A DNA stretch of 64,000 nt from Balanoglossus misakiensis (taxonomy: Eukaryota > Hemichordata). Below are positions 24,150 through 35,700 of the stretch, piece after piece. Below the pieces are notes generated by a model. That model saw only the letters and a list, made by a program, of their open reading frames with translations. It had not been told where the DNA came from and made no database searches. The first letter of the stretch is position 1, and the number at the start of each line of letters is the position of its first letter. Made by a program: the position numbers and the translations under genes. The DNA is taken from contig CM082587.2 in the NCBI GenBank assembly GCA_040954595.2, positions 11,160,001-11,224,000 on the forward strand, given 5' to 3'.

Positions 24150-27100
24150 ATGGATGGTGAGTCAAGGCCCAGGAAGCTGACTGTTAGAGGACAGGAATAT
24201 GCTGAAGGGATGAAGTTCAAAGCCCTTGGAGAAGCATGGAAAGGTTTGAAAGCTGTATCAGAAGAGATGACGTCTCTGATAGCAGAAAATCCACCAATTG
24301 AAAGTACGAAGAGTACACATAAGAGATGGATGAGCAAATATGAGCTGTTTATGAAGGCCAATGATAACTACTGTGCTTTATTAGATGAAGTAGCCCGTAC
24401 TGAATACTTCGAACGTTGGTTTGATGAAAAGGACGTTTGGATAACAAATGTGAAGTCCAGAATAACAGCGTGGTTCCAAACCAAATCTGTAGAACAAATG
24501 ACAGTAACAAAAACAGAATCAACATCGAGTTCCAAGTGATCGGTGAGAAGCAAGGTTTCCTCAGTGAAATCAGTTGAAAAGGCTAAAAGGGCGGCATTGC
24601 TTGAAAAGGAGAAGTTGCTGAGAGACAAACAGGATTTAGAGAAACGATTGAAATTATTAGAAGTGGAACTGAAACATGAAATAGAGTCACACGAAATAAA
24701 GACAGAGATAGCAGTGTCCAATGCTAAATGTGATCTGCTAGAGGAAATTGAAAGTAACATTGATAGTCAGTCGGAAGACAGCGAAAGTTGTGTAGAGAAC
24801 AGTTCTTCAAGCCAACATCGTGCACCTTCACAAGACAAGAACAGTCCAGTTAATCACGGACAGAACAATAACACAACAGAACAACAGAATGAACATAAAG
24901 AAAATAAAGTTATGTACCAGGCGACGCCCAAAGTTTCAGAAGTCATTGACAAGAACATGTGTGATGTGTTGCTGCAAATGAAGAAACCCAGACTTGAGAT
25001 AGCAAAGTTTGGTGGTGACTGTTTGAACTATAACAAGTTTATTAGACAATTCAAGTCAAGAACAGAGAACATTTGTTCAAATGATGAAAAAATTACTTAC
25101 CTGGAGCAGTTCACAACAGGTGAAGCTCACCGTGTTGTAGTTGGATTTTCGTATTTAGATGCTGAAGTCGGCTATCCAGCAGCAATGAAAGAGCTGAACC
25201 GCAGGTATGGAGACCCGGAGGTAATCGCCAATTCCTATGTAAAGAAAGTGCTATCCTGGCCACCTATCCGAGCAGACGATCCAAAAGCCTTGGATGAATT
25301 TTCCATATTCCTCCAAGAATGTGAGGCGGCTACTCATTGTGTGGGCAGTTTTGGGATCCTGGAGTACTCGGAGAACTTGAAAGAAATTATACGGAAGTTG
25401 CCAATGTATATGCATGACAGATGGCGAAGTACAGTACAAACTCTTCGAAGAAGGGAGAGAAGAATTGGTTTTAGTGACCTTGTGCAATTTATCCAGTTGG
25501 AATCAACCAAGCAGAATGATCCAATTTTTGGGAGAGACAACCTGACTGTTGAGAAAAGACAGAAAAGGGACCGTGTTCAGGGAAAAGTTGCGGCAGTGAC
25601 AAGTGTTGACAATAGTGGTATGAAATGTTGGTGCTGTGAGGGGCCACACAGACTCCCTAGCTGTCCGAAGATTGAGACAATGACATTGAAAGACAGGAGA
25701 GAATTGATGAGAAGATTGAAGGTGTGTTTCAAATGCTTCAGAAAGGGACACTTTGCTACTGGCTGTAAATTGAACATGACTTGCGATGTGTGCAAAGGTA
25801 ATCACCATACCTTGTTGCATGACTTCAACTTCACCCGCCAGAAAGATGCCAATACATGTATGTCGAGTCGGAACAGTGACAATCTGTCTGCCAGTAGTGC
25901 TATGACTGTGAACCAGCCAACAAGTAACAACGCCACAAGTTTTAGTGGATGTACCATGCCGATTGTTCCAGTGAAAGTGACAATTGGGTCCAATACTGTA
26001 AGATGTAACGCATTCTTAGATCCTGGCAGCAATGTATCATTTTGTACGGACAGTTTGGCGCAGAAGTTGCAGGTAACCGGTACAGAGACGACGTTATCCA
26101 TGAAGACTATGAGTACCACATGTAACATTCCAACACGTATGATATCGGGGTTGAAGATAGAATCAATTAGTGGGGAAGGCGTACCAGTGCATCTGCCTCC
26201 AGTTTATACCAAATCAAACTTACCTGTGGGAGAATGGCACATACCTACCAAGAAAGACATTTCCTCCTGGGAGCACTTGAAGGACGTCGACTTGCCAAGG
26301 CTGAAAATTAACACCGGTATTGATCTGTTGATAGGAAACAACGTTCCAGCAGCATATGCCCCATTGAAGGTGAAAACTGGCCCACCAGGAAGCCCATATG
26401 CCACCCAGACGCCTCTGGGGTGGGTAGCCTGGGGTGTCACCAAGATTGGCAAGGGAGAGACCTCCTGTAACTTCATAATGGCGGAAAGAAATCTAGAAAC
26501 GTTATACGAACAGAGCCTTAATTACGACTTCCCAGAGAGGGCCGTTGATGACAAGAGGGAATGGTCTTGGGAAGACAAAAACTTCATTAATGTGATGAAT
26601 AGATCCTGTAAGATGATAGATGGTCACTACCAGGTTGACCTCCCCTTCCGAGATCCTGATGTGTTGGTACCGAATAATCAAAAGATGGCAGAACAACGGC
26701 TAAAGGGATTGCTAGGGAAAATGAACAATAACTCCCACTTCAAGGCTGATTACATAGACTTTATGGAGAAAGTTATCAGTAGTGGGTATGCGGAAGAGGT
26801 TCCAGAGCACATGAGACCGAAGGAAGGACGTGAATGGTATATACCCCACCATGGTGTGTACCATCCGAAAAAACCAAACAAAATACGAGTGGTATTTGAT
26901 TGTGCCGCCAAGTTTAGAGGAACGTCTCTGAATGATGTCTTATTGCCTGGTCCCAATTTGTTGAATAATCTTCAAGGAGTGCTGTTGCGGTTCCGAGAGT
27001 TTCCGGTTGCCTTCTCAAGTGACATTGAGTGTATGTTTTATCAAGTCAAGGTGCCGGAGTGTCAGCGAGACTTCCTGAGATTTTTATGGTGGCCGATGGG

Positions 27101-29114
27101 GGACACTAGCCAGAAACCTAAAGTCTACCGTATGTGTGTACATCTGTTTGGTGCAGCATCCTCGCCATCATGTTGTAACTACAGCCTGAAGAAAGTTGGG
27201 ACAGATAATAGATGTGATGCCAGTCAAGAAGCAGTCAACACTCTACACAACAATTTCTACATGGATGATGGACTGAAGTCTGTAGAAAATGCGGAAAGTG
27301 CCATACAGTTGGTGAGTGAACTGAAAGCATTGTGCAAAAGTGGCGGCTTCAACCTAACCAAGTGGTCTAGCAATAAAAGGGAAGTACTGAGGGAAATCCC
27401 AGTTGAGGATCGAGCGAAGGACTTGATGGACTTGGACCTGGATTCATCACAGCTTCCTACAGAGAGAACTCTTGGCTTGTTATGGAATGCAGAAACAGAT
27501 GAGTTCCAATTCAAGAGCCACTTGAAAAGGACGGAGGCTACCAGAAGAGCGATGCTGTCTATATTCAGTTCAATTTATGATCCATTGGGTTTCATAGCAC
27601 CACTTATCATTCCTGCAAAAACTATGTTCCAAGAATTGTGCAGGCAAAAGGTGGGATGGGACGAAGAGCCGGGTGAAGATGTACTTAGAAGATGGCAGAT
27701 CTGGAAGACTAGCATCGAAGATTTGGAAGAAGTAAATATACCAAGATGCTATGCACCAGCGGAATTCGGAAAGGTGACACGCAGAGAAATACATGCATTT
27801 GCAGACGCCAGTGAAATAGGATATGGCTGTGCTATTTACATCAGACAACTCAATGCAGATGGTGATGTACATTGTTCGCTTGTATTTGCCAAAGCGAGAG
27901 TGACTCCTTTAAAGAGAATAACAATACCCAGACTCGAACTTACAGCTGCAACGTTAGCCACCAGAATGGTCGCCATACTTCACAGAGAATTAGACATCAA
28001 AATTGACAAGACTATGTACTGGACAGACAGCACAGCAGTTTTGAAGTACATCATGAATGACAGAGCAAGATACCATACCTTTGTTGCGAACAGAGTTCAG
28101 GTCATCAGAGAAGCATCGATTCCTGATCAGTGGCGTCATGTTGATACAAAGATAAACCCCGCAGATTTAGCATCCAGAGGTGTTAACACAGTCAGAGAGC
28201 TGAACAACAATAATTGGCTATGCGGACCAGAATTTTTGTGGCAGAAAGAAGCCTATTGGCCAAAACAGGCGATTTCCACGCAGATGGAAGAAAATGATCC
28301 GGAAGTGAAAACTGCTTGTGTGACTATTCAGACAGAAGAAACTTCAGTGGTCGACTCTCTGGTTGCAAGACTCTCTGGTTGGTTGAAATTGAAGAGAGTG
28401 ATGTCCTATGTCTTATTAGCAGTGATGAAATTCCTCAAGCTCATTGGAAGATCGGAAGAAAAATCCAGTTGTACACAATACCTGACCCCCTCCATGTTGC
28501 ACGAAAGTGAAATAGCCATATTGAAAGATGTCCAGAAGAAGGCGTACACAGAAGAAAGAGAAGCTCTATCAAAAGGTCAAGCAGTTCCCAAGAAAAGTAC
28601 TCTCTTCAAATACAATCCTATTTTATCTGAAGAAGGTCTTATTCGTGTTGGTGGAAGACTGAAGAGAGCTGACTTACCGTATGAATCCAAGCATCCGGTG
28701 GTATTGCCGAAAGATGCTCCAGTGTCACAGATGATTGTTCAAGATGCCCATTCAGCTGTTGGACATTTGGGAAAAAATGCTACATTGGCGAAAATCAGAG
28801 AAAATTACTGGATCTATGGAGGAAGTCAGTTGGTGAAGAGGGTGACGAGAAATTGCGTTCTATGCCGGCGGTACCAAAGGGCACCTTGTGAACAGATGAT
28901 GGCTGACTTACCTGCAGAAAGAGTCCAGGCTGAAGTATCACCATTTACCTTCTGTGGGATGGATTATTTTGGTCCATTAACAGTGCGACGTGCACGATCT
29001 GAGGTGAAGCGGTATGGTGTTATATTTACTTGCCTTTCATCCAGAGCAGTACATTTGGAAGTTGCCACTAACCCTGTCAGTGCTTGGAAATTTCTAGGCT
29101 CTCACATTCCCTGA
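24150..29114 (+). pseudogene. BEL/Pao gag-pol polyprotein, one in-frame stop, truncated integrase
   Basis: The frame opens at ATG 24150 and meets TGA at 24537-24539 after 129 codons. It then continues in the same frame for about 1520 codons to a stop in foreign sequence at 29112-29114. Counting from 24543: a coiled-coil-like charged stretch at 1-70; gag DUF1759-like region about 150-290; zinc-binding cysteines at 362-375 and a CCHC knuckle (C395, C398, H403, C408); protease with FLDPGSN at 491-497; RT with catalytic YMDD at 906-909; Pao-type RNase H region with AFADASE and YWTDSTAV; integrase zinc finger H1403, H1408, C1438, C1441; integrase core first aspartate D1474 in GMDYFGP. The second catalytic aspartate and the glutamate are missing. 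The last ~15 residues come from the 69-bp repeat. The product would copy and integrate element cDNA if intact; this copy cannot integrate. Confidence 0.93.
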
Positions 29115-29545
29115 GTGTCTGGAAATTTCCGACCACTGACCCTTGTCAGTGCTTGGAAATTTCTAAGCTCTCACATTCCCTGAGTGTCTGGAAATTTCCG
29201 ACCACTGACCCTTGTCAGTGCTTGGAAATTTCCAGGCTCTCACATTCCCTGAGTGTCTGGAAATTTCCGACCACTGACCCTTGTCAGTGCGTGGAAATTT
29301 CCAGGCTCTCACATTCCCTGAGTGTCTGGAAATTTCCGACCACTGACCCTTGTCAGTGCTTGGAAATTTCTAAGCTCTCACATTCCCTGAGTGTCTGGAA
29401 ATTTCCGACCACTGACCCTTGTCAGTGCTTGGAAATTTCCAGGCTCTCACATTCCCTGAGTGTCTGGAAATTTCCGACCACTGACCCTTGTCAGTGCTTG
29501 GAAATTTCCAGGCTCTCACATTTCCAAGCACTGACCCTTCTGGAG
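29065..29545 (+). repeat. 69-bp minisatellite (about seven units) fused to the BEL/Pao integrase
   Basis: CCTTGTCAGT recurs at 29141, 29210 and 29279, giving a 69-bp period. Each unit consists of two related halves of about 35 and 34 bp, each carrying GGAAATTTC(C/T), so an ancestral ~34-bp monomer doubled. The start overlaps the BEL/Pao integrase at CCACTAACCCTGTCAG, with CCACT shared by both sides. The last half unit is inverted: CAGTGCTTGGAAA is followed by TTTCCAAGCACTG, giving a 13-bp stem around 29493-29535. Because 69 is divisible by three the repeat reads open, but that is not evidence of a gene. Confidence 0.9.
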
Positions 29546-29833
29546 TGACTAGCAATTTTTTGCAAATTGTACTATTAATTGAATTCATAATTTAGTTATT
29601 AGTTTTTTTCAATGAAATATTCAAATCCATACAACCTAAAGATGGCTCCTTCATTATTTCTATGGAAATTTCACAGTTTATTCTTTTCTTTCTGCACACT
29701 CGCAAACATCTTGAAAATAATCATAGAAAAATATCGAAATATATTGTACTGTGAACAAAACACTAATTTCCTTGAAAAAAGTTTAAAAAACGGCTACTTT
29801 TCGGAAATTGGAAAATGTTTTCTATACTGTTTC
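29546..29833 (+). other. AT-rich unique tail between minisatellite and satellite
   Basis: About 290 bp with no recognised coding domain, no LTR-like end and no polypurine tract. It ends CTATACTGTTTC directly against satellite ATGAAGTGG. It is repeated exactly at 32456-32743. It may be the remaining flank of a separate minisatellite-bearing mobile element; the family is not recognised. Confidence 0.6.
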
Positions 29834-32262
29834 ATGAAGTGGTGACCTAAGACAGGCGACAGTCAGGCTTCACTTACAAAAAGTGGAAAATATAATAGCT
29901 ACATTGGTAGGCTGAAAGCTTACTTCCTGAGACTGTTTGTGCCAATGACGGGTAAGAACACTTATGAAGTGGTGACCTAAGACAGGCGACAGTCAGGCTT
30001 CACTTACAAAAAGTGGAAAATACAATAGCTACATTGGTAGGCTGAAAGCTTACTTCCTGAGACTGTTTGTGCCAATGACGGGTAAGACCGCTTATGAAGT
30101 GGTGACCTAAGACAGCCGACAGTCAGGCTTCACTTACAAAAAGTGGAAAATACAATAGCTACATTGGTAGGCTGAAAGCTTACTTCCTGAGACTGTTTGT
30201 GCCAATGACGGGTAAGACCGCTTATGAAGTGGTGACCTAAGACAGGCGACAGTCAGGCTTCACTTACAAAAAGTGGAAAATATAATAGCTACATTGGTAG
30301 GCTGAAAGCTTACTTCCTGAGACTGTTTGTGCCAATGACGGGTAAGACCTCTTATGAAGTGGTGACCTAAGACAGGCGACAGTCAGACTTCACTTACAAA
30401 AAGTGGAAAATACAATAGCTACATTGGTAGGCTGAAAGCTTATTTCCTGTCTGTTTGTGCCAATGACGGGTAAGACCTCTTATGAAGTGGTGACCTAAGA
30501 CAGGCGACAGTCAGGCTTCACTTACAAAAAGTTGAAAATACAATAGCTACATTGGTAGGCTGAAAGCTTACTTCCTGAGACTGTTTGTGCCAATGACGGG
30601 TAAGACCTCTTATGAAGTGGTGACCTAAGACAGGCGACAGTCAGGCTTCACTTACAAAAAGTGGAAAATATAATAGCTACATTGGTAGGCTGAAAGCTAA
30701 CTTCCTGAGACTGTTTGTGCCAATGACGGGTAAGACTGCTTATGAAGTGGTGACCTAAGACAGGCGACAGTCAGGCTTCACTTACAAAAAGTGGAAAATA
30801 TAATAGCTACATTGGTAGGCTGAAAGCTTACTTCCTGAGACTGTTTGTGCCAATGACGGGTAAGAACACTTATGAAGTGGTGACCTAAGACAGGCAACAG
30901 TCAGGCTTCACTTACAAAAAGTGGAAAATACAATAGCTACATTGGTAGGCTGAAAGCTTACTTCCTGAGACTGTTTGTGCCAATGACGGGTAAGACCGCT
31001 TATGAAGTGGTGACCTAAGACAGGCGACAGTCAGGCTTCACTTACAAACAGTTGAAAATACAAAAGCTACATTGGTAGGCTGAAAGCTTACTTCCTGTCT
31101 GTTTGTGCCAATGACGGGTAAGACCTCTTATGAAGTGGTGACCTAAGACAGGCGACAGTCAGGCTTCACTTACAAAAAGTTGAAAATACAATAGCTACAT
31201 TGGTAGGCTGAAAGCTTACTTCCTGAGACTGTTTGTGCCAATGACGGGTAAGACCTCTTATGAAGTGGTGACCTAAGACAGGCGACAGTAAGGCTTCACT
31301 TACAAAAAGTGGAAAATATAATAGCTACATTGGTAGGCTGAAAGCTAACTTCCTGAGACTGTATGTGCCAATGACGGGTAAGACCGCTTATGAAGTGGTG
31401 ACCTAAGACAGGCGACAGTCAGGCTTCACTTACAAAAAGTGGAAAATATAATAGCTACATTGGTAGGCTGAAAGCTTACTTCCTGAGACTGTTTGTGCCA
31501 ATGAGGGGTAAGAACACTTATGAAGTGGTGACCTAAGACAGGCGACAGTCAGGCTTCACTTACAAAAAGTGGAAAATACAATAGCTACATTGGTAGGCTG
31601 AAAGCTTACTTCCTGAGACTGTTTGTGCCAATGACGGGTAAGACCGCTTATGAAGTGGTGACCTAAGACAGGCGACAGTCAGGCTTCACTTACAAAAAGT
31701 GGAAAATACAATAGCTACATTGGTAGGCTGAAAGCTTACTTCCTGAGACTGTTTGTGCCAATGACGGGTAAGACCGCTTATGAAGTGGTGACCTAAGACA
31801 GGCGACAGTCAGGCTTCACTTACAAAAAGTGGAAAATATAATAGCTACATTGGTAGGCTGAAAGCTTACTTCCTGAGACTGTTTGTGCCAATGACGGGTA
31901 AGACCTCTTATGAAGTGGTGACCTAAGACAGGCGACAGTCAGGCTTCACTTACAAACAGTTGAAAATACAAAAGCTACATTGGTAGGCTGAAAGCTTACT
32001 TCCTGTCTGTTTGTGCCAATGACGGGTAAGACCTCTTATGAAGTGGTGACCTAAGACAGGCGACAGTCAGGCTTCACTTACAAAAAGTGGAAAATATAAT
32101 AGCTACATTGGTAGGCTGAAAGCTTACTTCCTGAGACTGTTTGTGCCAATGACGGGTAAGACCTCTTATGAAGTGGTGACCTAAGACAGGCGACAGTCAG
32201 GCTTCACTTACAAAAAGTGGAAAATACAATAGCTACATTGGTAGGCTGAAAGCTTACTTCCT
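29834..32262 (+). repeat. 130-bp satellite array, block 4 (about 19 monomers)
   Basis: Satellite resumes at ATGAAGTGG. It includes 128-bp monomers in which CCTGAGTCTG has become CCTGTCTG (for example near 30447 and 31094), and a linked AAACAGTTGAAAATACAAAAGC variant. Bases 29834 to about 31346 are duplicated at 32744 to about 34256. The block ends at CTTACTTCCT (monomer position ~93), where the second chimera copy begins. Confidence 0.97.
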
Positions 32263-32743
32263 TCAGTGCTTGGAAATTTCTAAGCTCTCACATTCCCTGA
32301 GTGTCTGGAAATTTCCGACCACTGACCCTTGTCAGTGCTTGGAAATTTCCAGGCTCTCACATTCCCTGAGTGTCTGGAAATTTCCGACCACTGACCCTTG
32401 TCAGTGCTTGGAAATTTCCAGGCTCTCACATTTCCAAGCACTGACCCTTCTGGAGTGACTAGCAATTTTTTGCAAATTGTACTATTAATTGAATTCATAA
32501 TTTAGTTATTAGTTTTTTTCAATGAAATATTCAAATCCATACAACCTAAAGATGGCTCCTTCATTATTTCTATGGAAATTTCACAGTTTATTCTTTTCTT
32601 TCTGCACACTCGCAAACATCTTGAAAATAATCATAGAAAAATATCGAAATATATTGTACTGTGAACAAAACACTAATTTCCTTGAAAAAAGTTTAAAAAA
32701 CGGCTACTTTTCGGAAATTGGAAAATGTTTTCTATACTGTTTC
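32263..32743 (+). mobile_element. Duplicate of the minisatellite plus AT-rich tail, left-truncated
   Basis: Matches 29353-29833 at a constant offset of 2910 bp: about 2.7 of the 69-bp units, the inverted half unit and the whole AT-rich tail. The BEL/Pao sequence is absent. The left junction joins satellite ACTTCCT to TCAGTGCTTGG. The right junction to satellite is identical to that at 29834. It is a duplicated piece of the first chimera, not a separate insertion. Confidence 0.9.
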
Positions 32744-35700
32744 ATGAAGTGGTGACCTAAGACAGGCGACAGTCAGGCTTCACTTACAAAAAGTGGAAAA
32801 TATAATAGCTACATTGGTAGGCTGAAAGCTTACTTCCTGAGACTGTTTGTGCCAATGACGGGTAAGAACACTTATGAAGTGGTGACCTAAGACAGGCGAC
32901 AGTCAGGCTTCACTTACAAAAAGTGGAAAATACAATAGCTACATTGGTAGGCTGAAAGCTTACTTCCTGAGACTGTTTGTGCCAATGACTGGTAAGACCG
33001 CTTATGAAGTGGTGACCTAAGACAGCCGACAGTCAGGCTTCACTTACAAAAAGTGGAAAATACAATAGCTACATTGGTAGGCTGAAAGCTTACTTCCTGA
33101 GACTGTTTGTGCCAATGACGGGTAAGACCGCTTATGAAGTGGTGACCTAAGACAGGCGACAGTCAGGCTTCACTTACAAAAAGTGGAAAATATAATAGCT
33201 ACATTGGTAGGCTGAAAGCTTACTTCCTGAGACTGTTTGTGCCAATGACGGGTAAGACCTCTTATGAAGTGGTGACCTAAGACAGGCGACAGTCAGACTT
33301 CACTTACAAAAAGTGGAAAATACAATAGCTACATTGGTAGGCTGAAAGCTTATTTCCTGTCTGTTTGTGCCAATGACGGGTAAGACCTCTTATGAAGTGG
33401 TGACCTAAGACAGGCGACAGTCAGGCTTCACTTACAAAAAGTTGAAAATACAATAGCTACATTGGTAGGCTGAAAGCTTACTTCCTGAGACTGTTTGTGC
33501 CAATGACGGGTAAGACCTCTTATGAAGTGGTGACCTAAGACAGGCGACAGTCAGGCTTCACTTACAAAAAGTGGAAAATATAATAGCTACATTGGTAGGC
33601 TGAAAGCTAACTTCCTGAGACTGTTTGTGCCAATGACGGGTAAGACCGCTTATGAAGTGGTGACCTAAGACAGGCGACAGTCAGGCTTCACTTACAAAAA
33701 GTGGAAAATATAATAGCTACATTGGTAGGCTGAAAGCTTACTTCCTGAGACTGTTTGTGCCAATGACGGGTAAGAACACTTATGAAGTGGTGACCTAAGA
33801 CAGGCAACAGTCAGGCTTCACTTACAAAAAGTGGAAAATACAATAGCTACATTGGTAGGCTGAAAGCTTACTTCCTGAGACTGTTTGTGCCAATGACGGG
33901 TAAGACCGCTTATGAAGTGGTGACCTAAGACAGGCGACAGTCAGGCTTCACTTACAAACAGTTGAAAATACAAAAGCTACATTGGTAGGCTGAAAGCTTA
34001 CTTCCTGTCTGTTTGTGCCAATGACGGGTAAGACCTCTTATGAAGTGGTGACCTAAGACAGGCGACAGTCAGGCTTCACTTACAAAAAGTTGAAAATACA
34101 ATAGCTACATTGGTAGGCTGAAAGCTTACTTCCTGAGACTGTTTGTGCCAATGACGGGTAAGACCTCTTATGAAGTGGTGACCTAAGACAGGCGACAGTA
34201 AGGCTTCACTTACAAAAAGTGGAAAATATAATAGCTACATTGGTAGGCTGAAAGCTTACGTCCTGAGTCTGTTTGTGCCAATGACGAGTAAGACCTCTTA
34301 TGAAGTGGTGACCTAAGACAGGCGACAGTCAGGCTTCACTTACAAAAAGTTGAAAATACAATAGCTACATTGGTAGGCTGAAAGCTTACTTCCTGAGACT
34401 GTTTGTGCCAATGACGGGTAAGACCTCTTATGAAGTGGTGACCTAAGACAGGCGACAGTCAGGCTTCACTTACAAAAAGTGGAAAATATAATAGCTACAT
34501 TGGTAGGCTGAAAGCTTACTTCCTAAGACTGTTTGTGCCTATGACGGGTAAGACCGCTTATGAAGTGGTGACCTAAGACAGGCGACAGTCAGGCTTCACT
34601 TACAAAAAGTGGAAAATACAATAGCTACATTGGTAGGCTGAAAGCTTACTTCCTGAGACTGTTTGTGCCAATGACGGGTAAGACCACTTATGAAGTGGTG
34701 ACCTAAGACAGGCGACAGTCAGGCTTCACTTACAAAAAGTGGAAAATATAATAGCTACATTGGTAGGCTGAAAGCTTACTTCCTGAGACTGTTTGTGCCA
34801 ATGACGGGTAAGACCGCTTATGAGGTGGTGACCTAAGACAGGCGACAGTCAGGCTTCACTTACAAAAAGTAAAAAATTTAATAGCTACATTGGTAGGCTG
34901 AAAGCTTACTTCCTCAGACTGTTTGTGCCAATGACGGGTAAGACCTCTTATGAAGTGGTGACCTAAGACAGGCGACAGTCAGACTTCACTTACAAAAAGT
35001 GGAAAACACAATAGCTACATTGGTAGGCTGAAAGCTTACTTCCTGAGACTGTTTGTGCCAATGACGGGTAAGACCTCTTATGAAGTGGTGACCTAAAACA
35101 GGCGACAGTCAGACTTCACTTACAAAAAGTGGAAAATACAATAGCTACATTGGTAGGCTGAAAGCTTACGTCCTGAGTCTGTTTGTGCCAATGACGAGTA
35201 AGACCTCTTATGAAGTGGTGACATAAGACAGGCGACAGTCAGGCTTCACTTACAAAAAGTGGAAAATATAATAGCTACATTGGTAGGCTGAAAGCTTACT
35301 TCCTGAGACTGTTTGTGCCAATGACGGGTAAGACCGCTTATGAGGTGGTGACCTAAGACAGGCGACAGTCAGGCTTCACTTACAAAAAGTAAAAAATTTA
35401 ATAGCTACATTGGTAGGCTGAAAGCTTACTTCCTGAGACTGTTTGTGCCAATGACGGGTAAGACCGCTTATGAAGAGGTGACCTAAGACAGGCGACAGTC
35501 AGGCTTCACTTACAAAAAGTGGAAAATATAATAGCTACATTGGTAGGCTGAAAGCTTACTTCCTGAGACTGTTTGTGCCAATGACGGGTAAGACCTCTTA
35601 TGAAGTGGTGACCTAAGACAGGCGACAGTCAGGCTTCACTTACAAAAAGTGGAAAATACAATAGCTACATTGGTAGGCTGAAAGCTTACCTCCTGAGACT

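Larger units (their letters stand above)
23217..29068 (+). mobile_element. BEL/Pao LTR retrotransposon, 3'-truncated
   Basis: The 5' LTR begins TGTTACAG directly after satellite ACATTG. It is followed by a gag-pol frame with BEL/Pao-type gag (DUF1759-like), zinc knuckle, protease, reverse transcriptase with YMDD, Pao-type RNase H region, and integrase. Coding likeness stops inside the integrase core near 29065. There is no envelope frame, polypurine tract or 3' LTR. The missing 3' half has been replaced by a minisatellite and AT-rich tail, so no target-site duplication can be checked. Confidence 0.93.

Noticed and set aside
24368-24760. Antisense open frames over the BEL/Pao gag-pol (for example 24368-24760, 25503-25820, 25802-26128)
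   Set aside because: They are shadows of a long domain-bearing sense frame and show no domain of their own.
29084-29548. 154-codon open frame of 23-residue repeats, with antisense frames at 29370-29588
   Set aside because: The 69-bp minisatellite is divisible by three, so it stays open by chance in more than one frame. There is no initiation context, and the frame begins within the truncated BEL/Pao integrase.
29612-29845. 77-codon open frame in the AT-rich tail, repeated at 32522-32755
   Set aside because: Runs into the satellite, has no recognisable domain, and is present twice only because the segment was duplicated.
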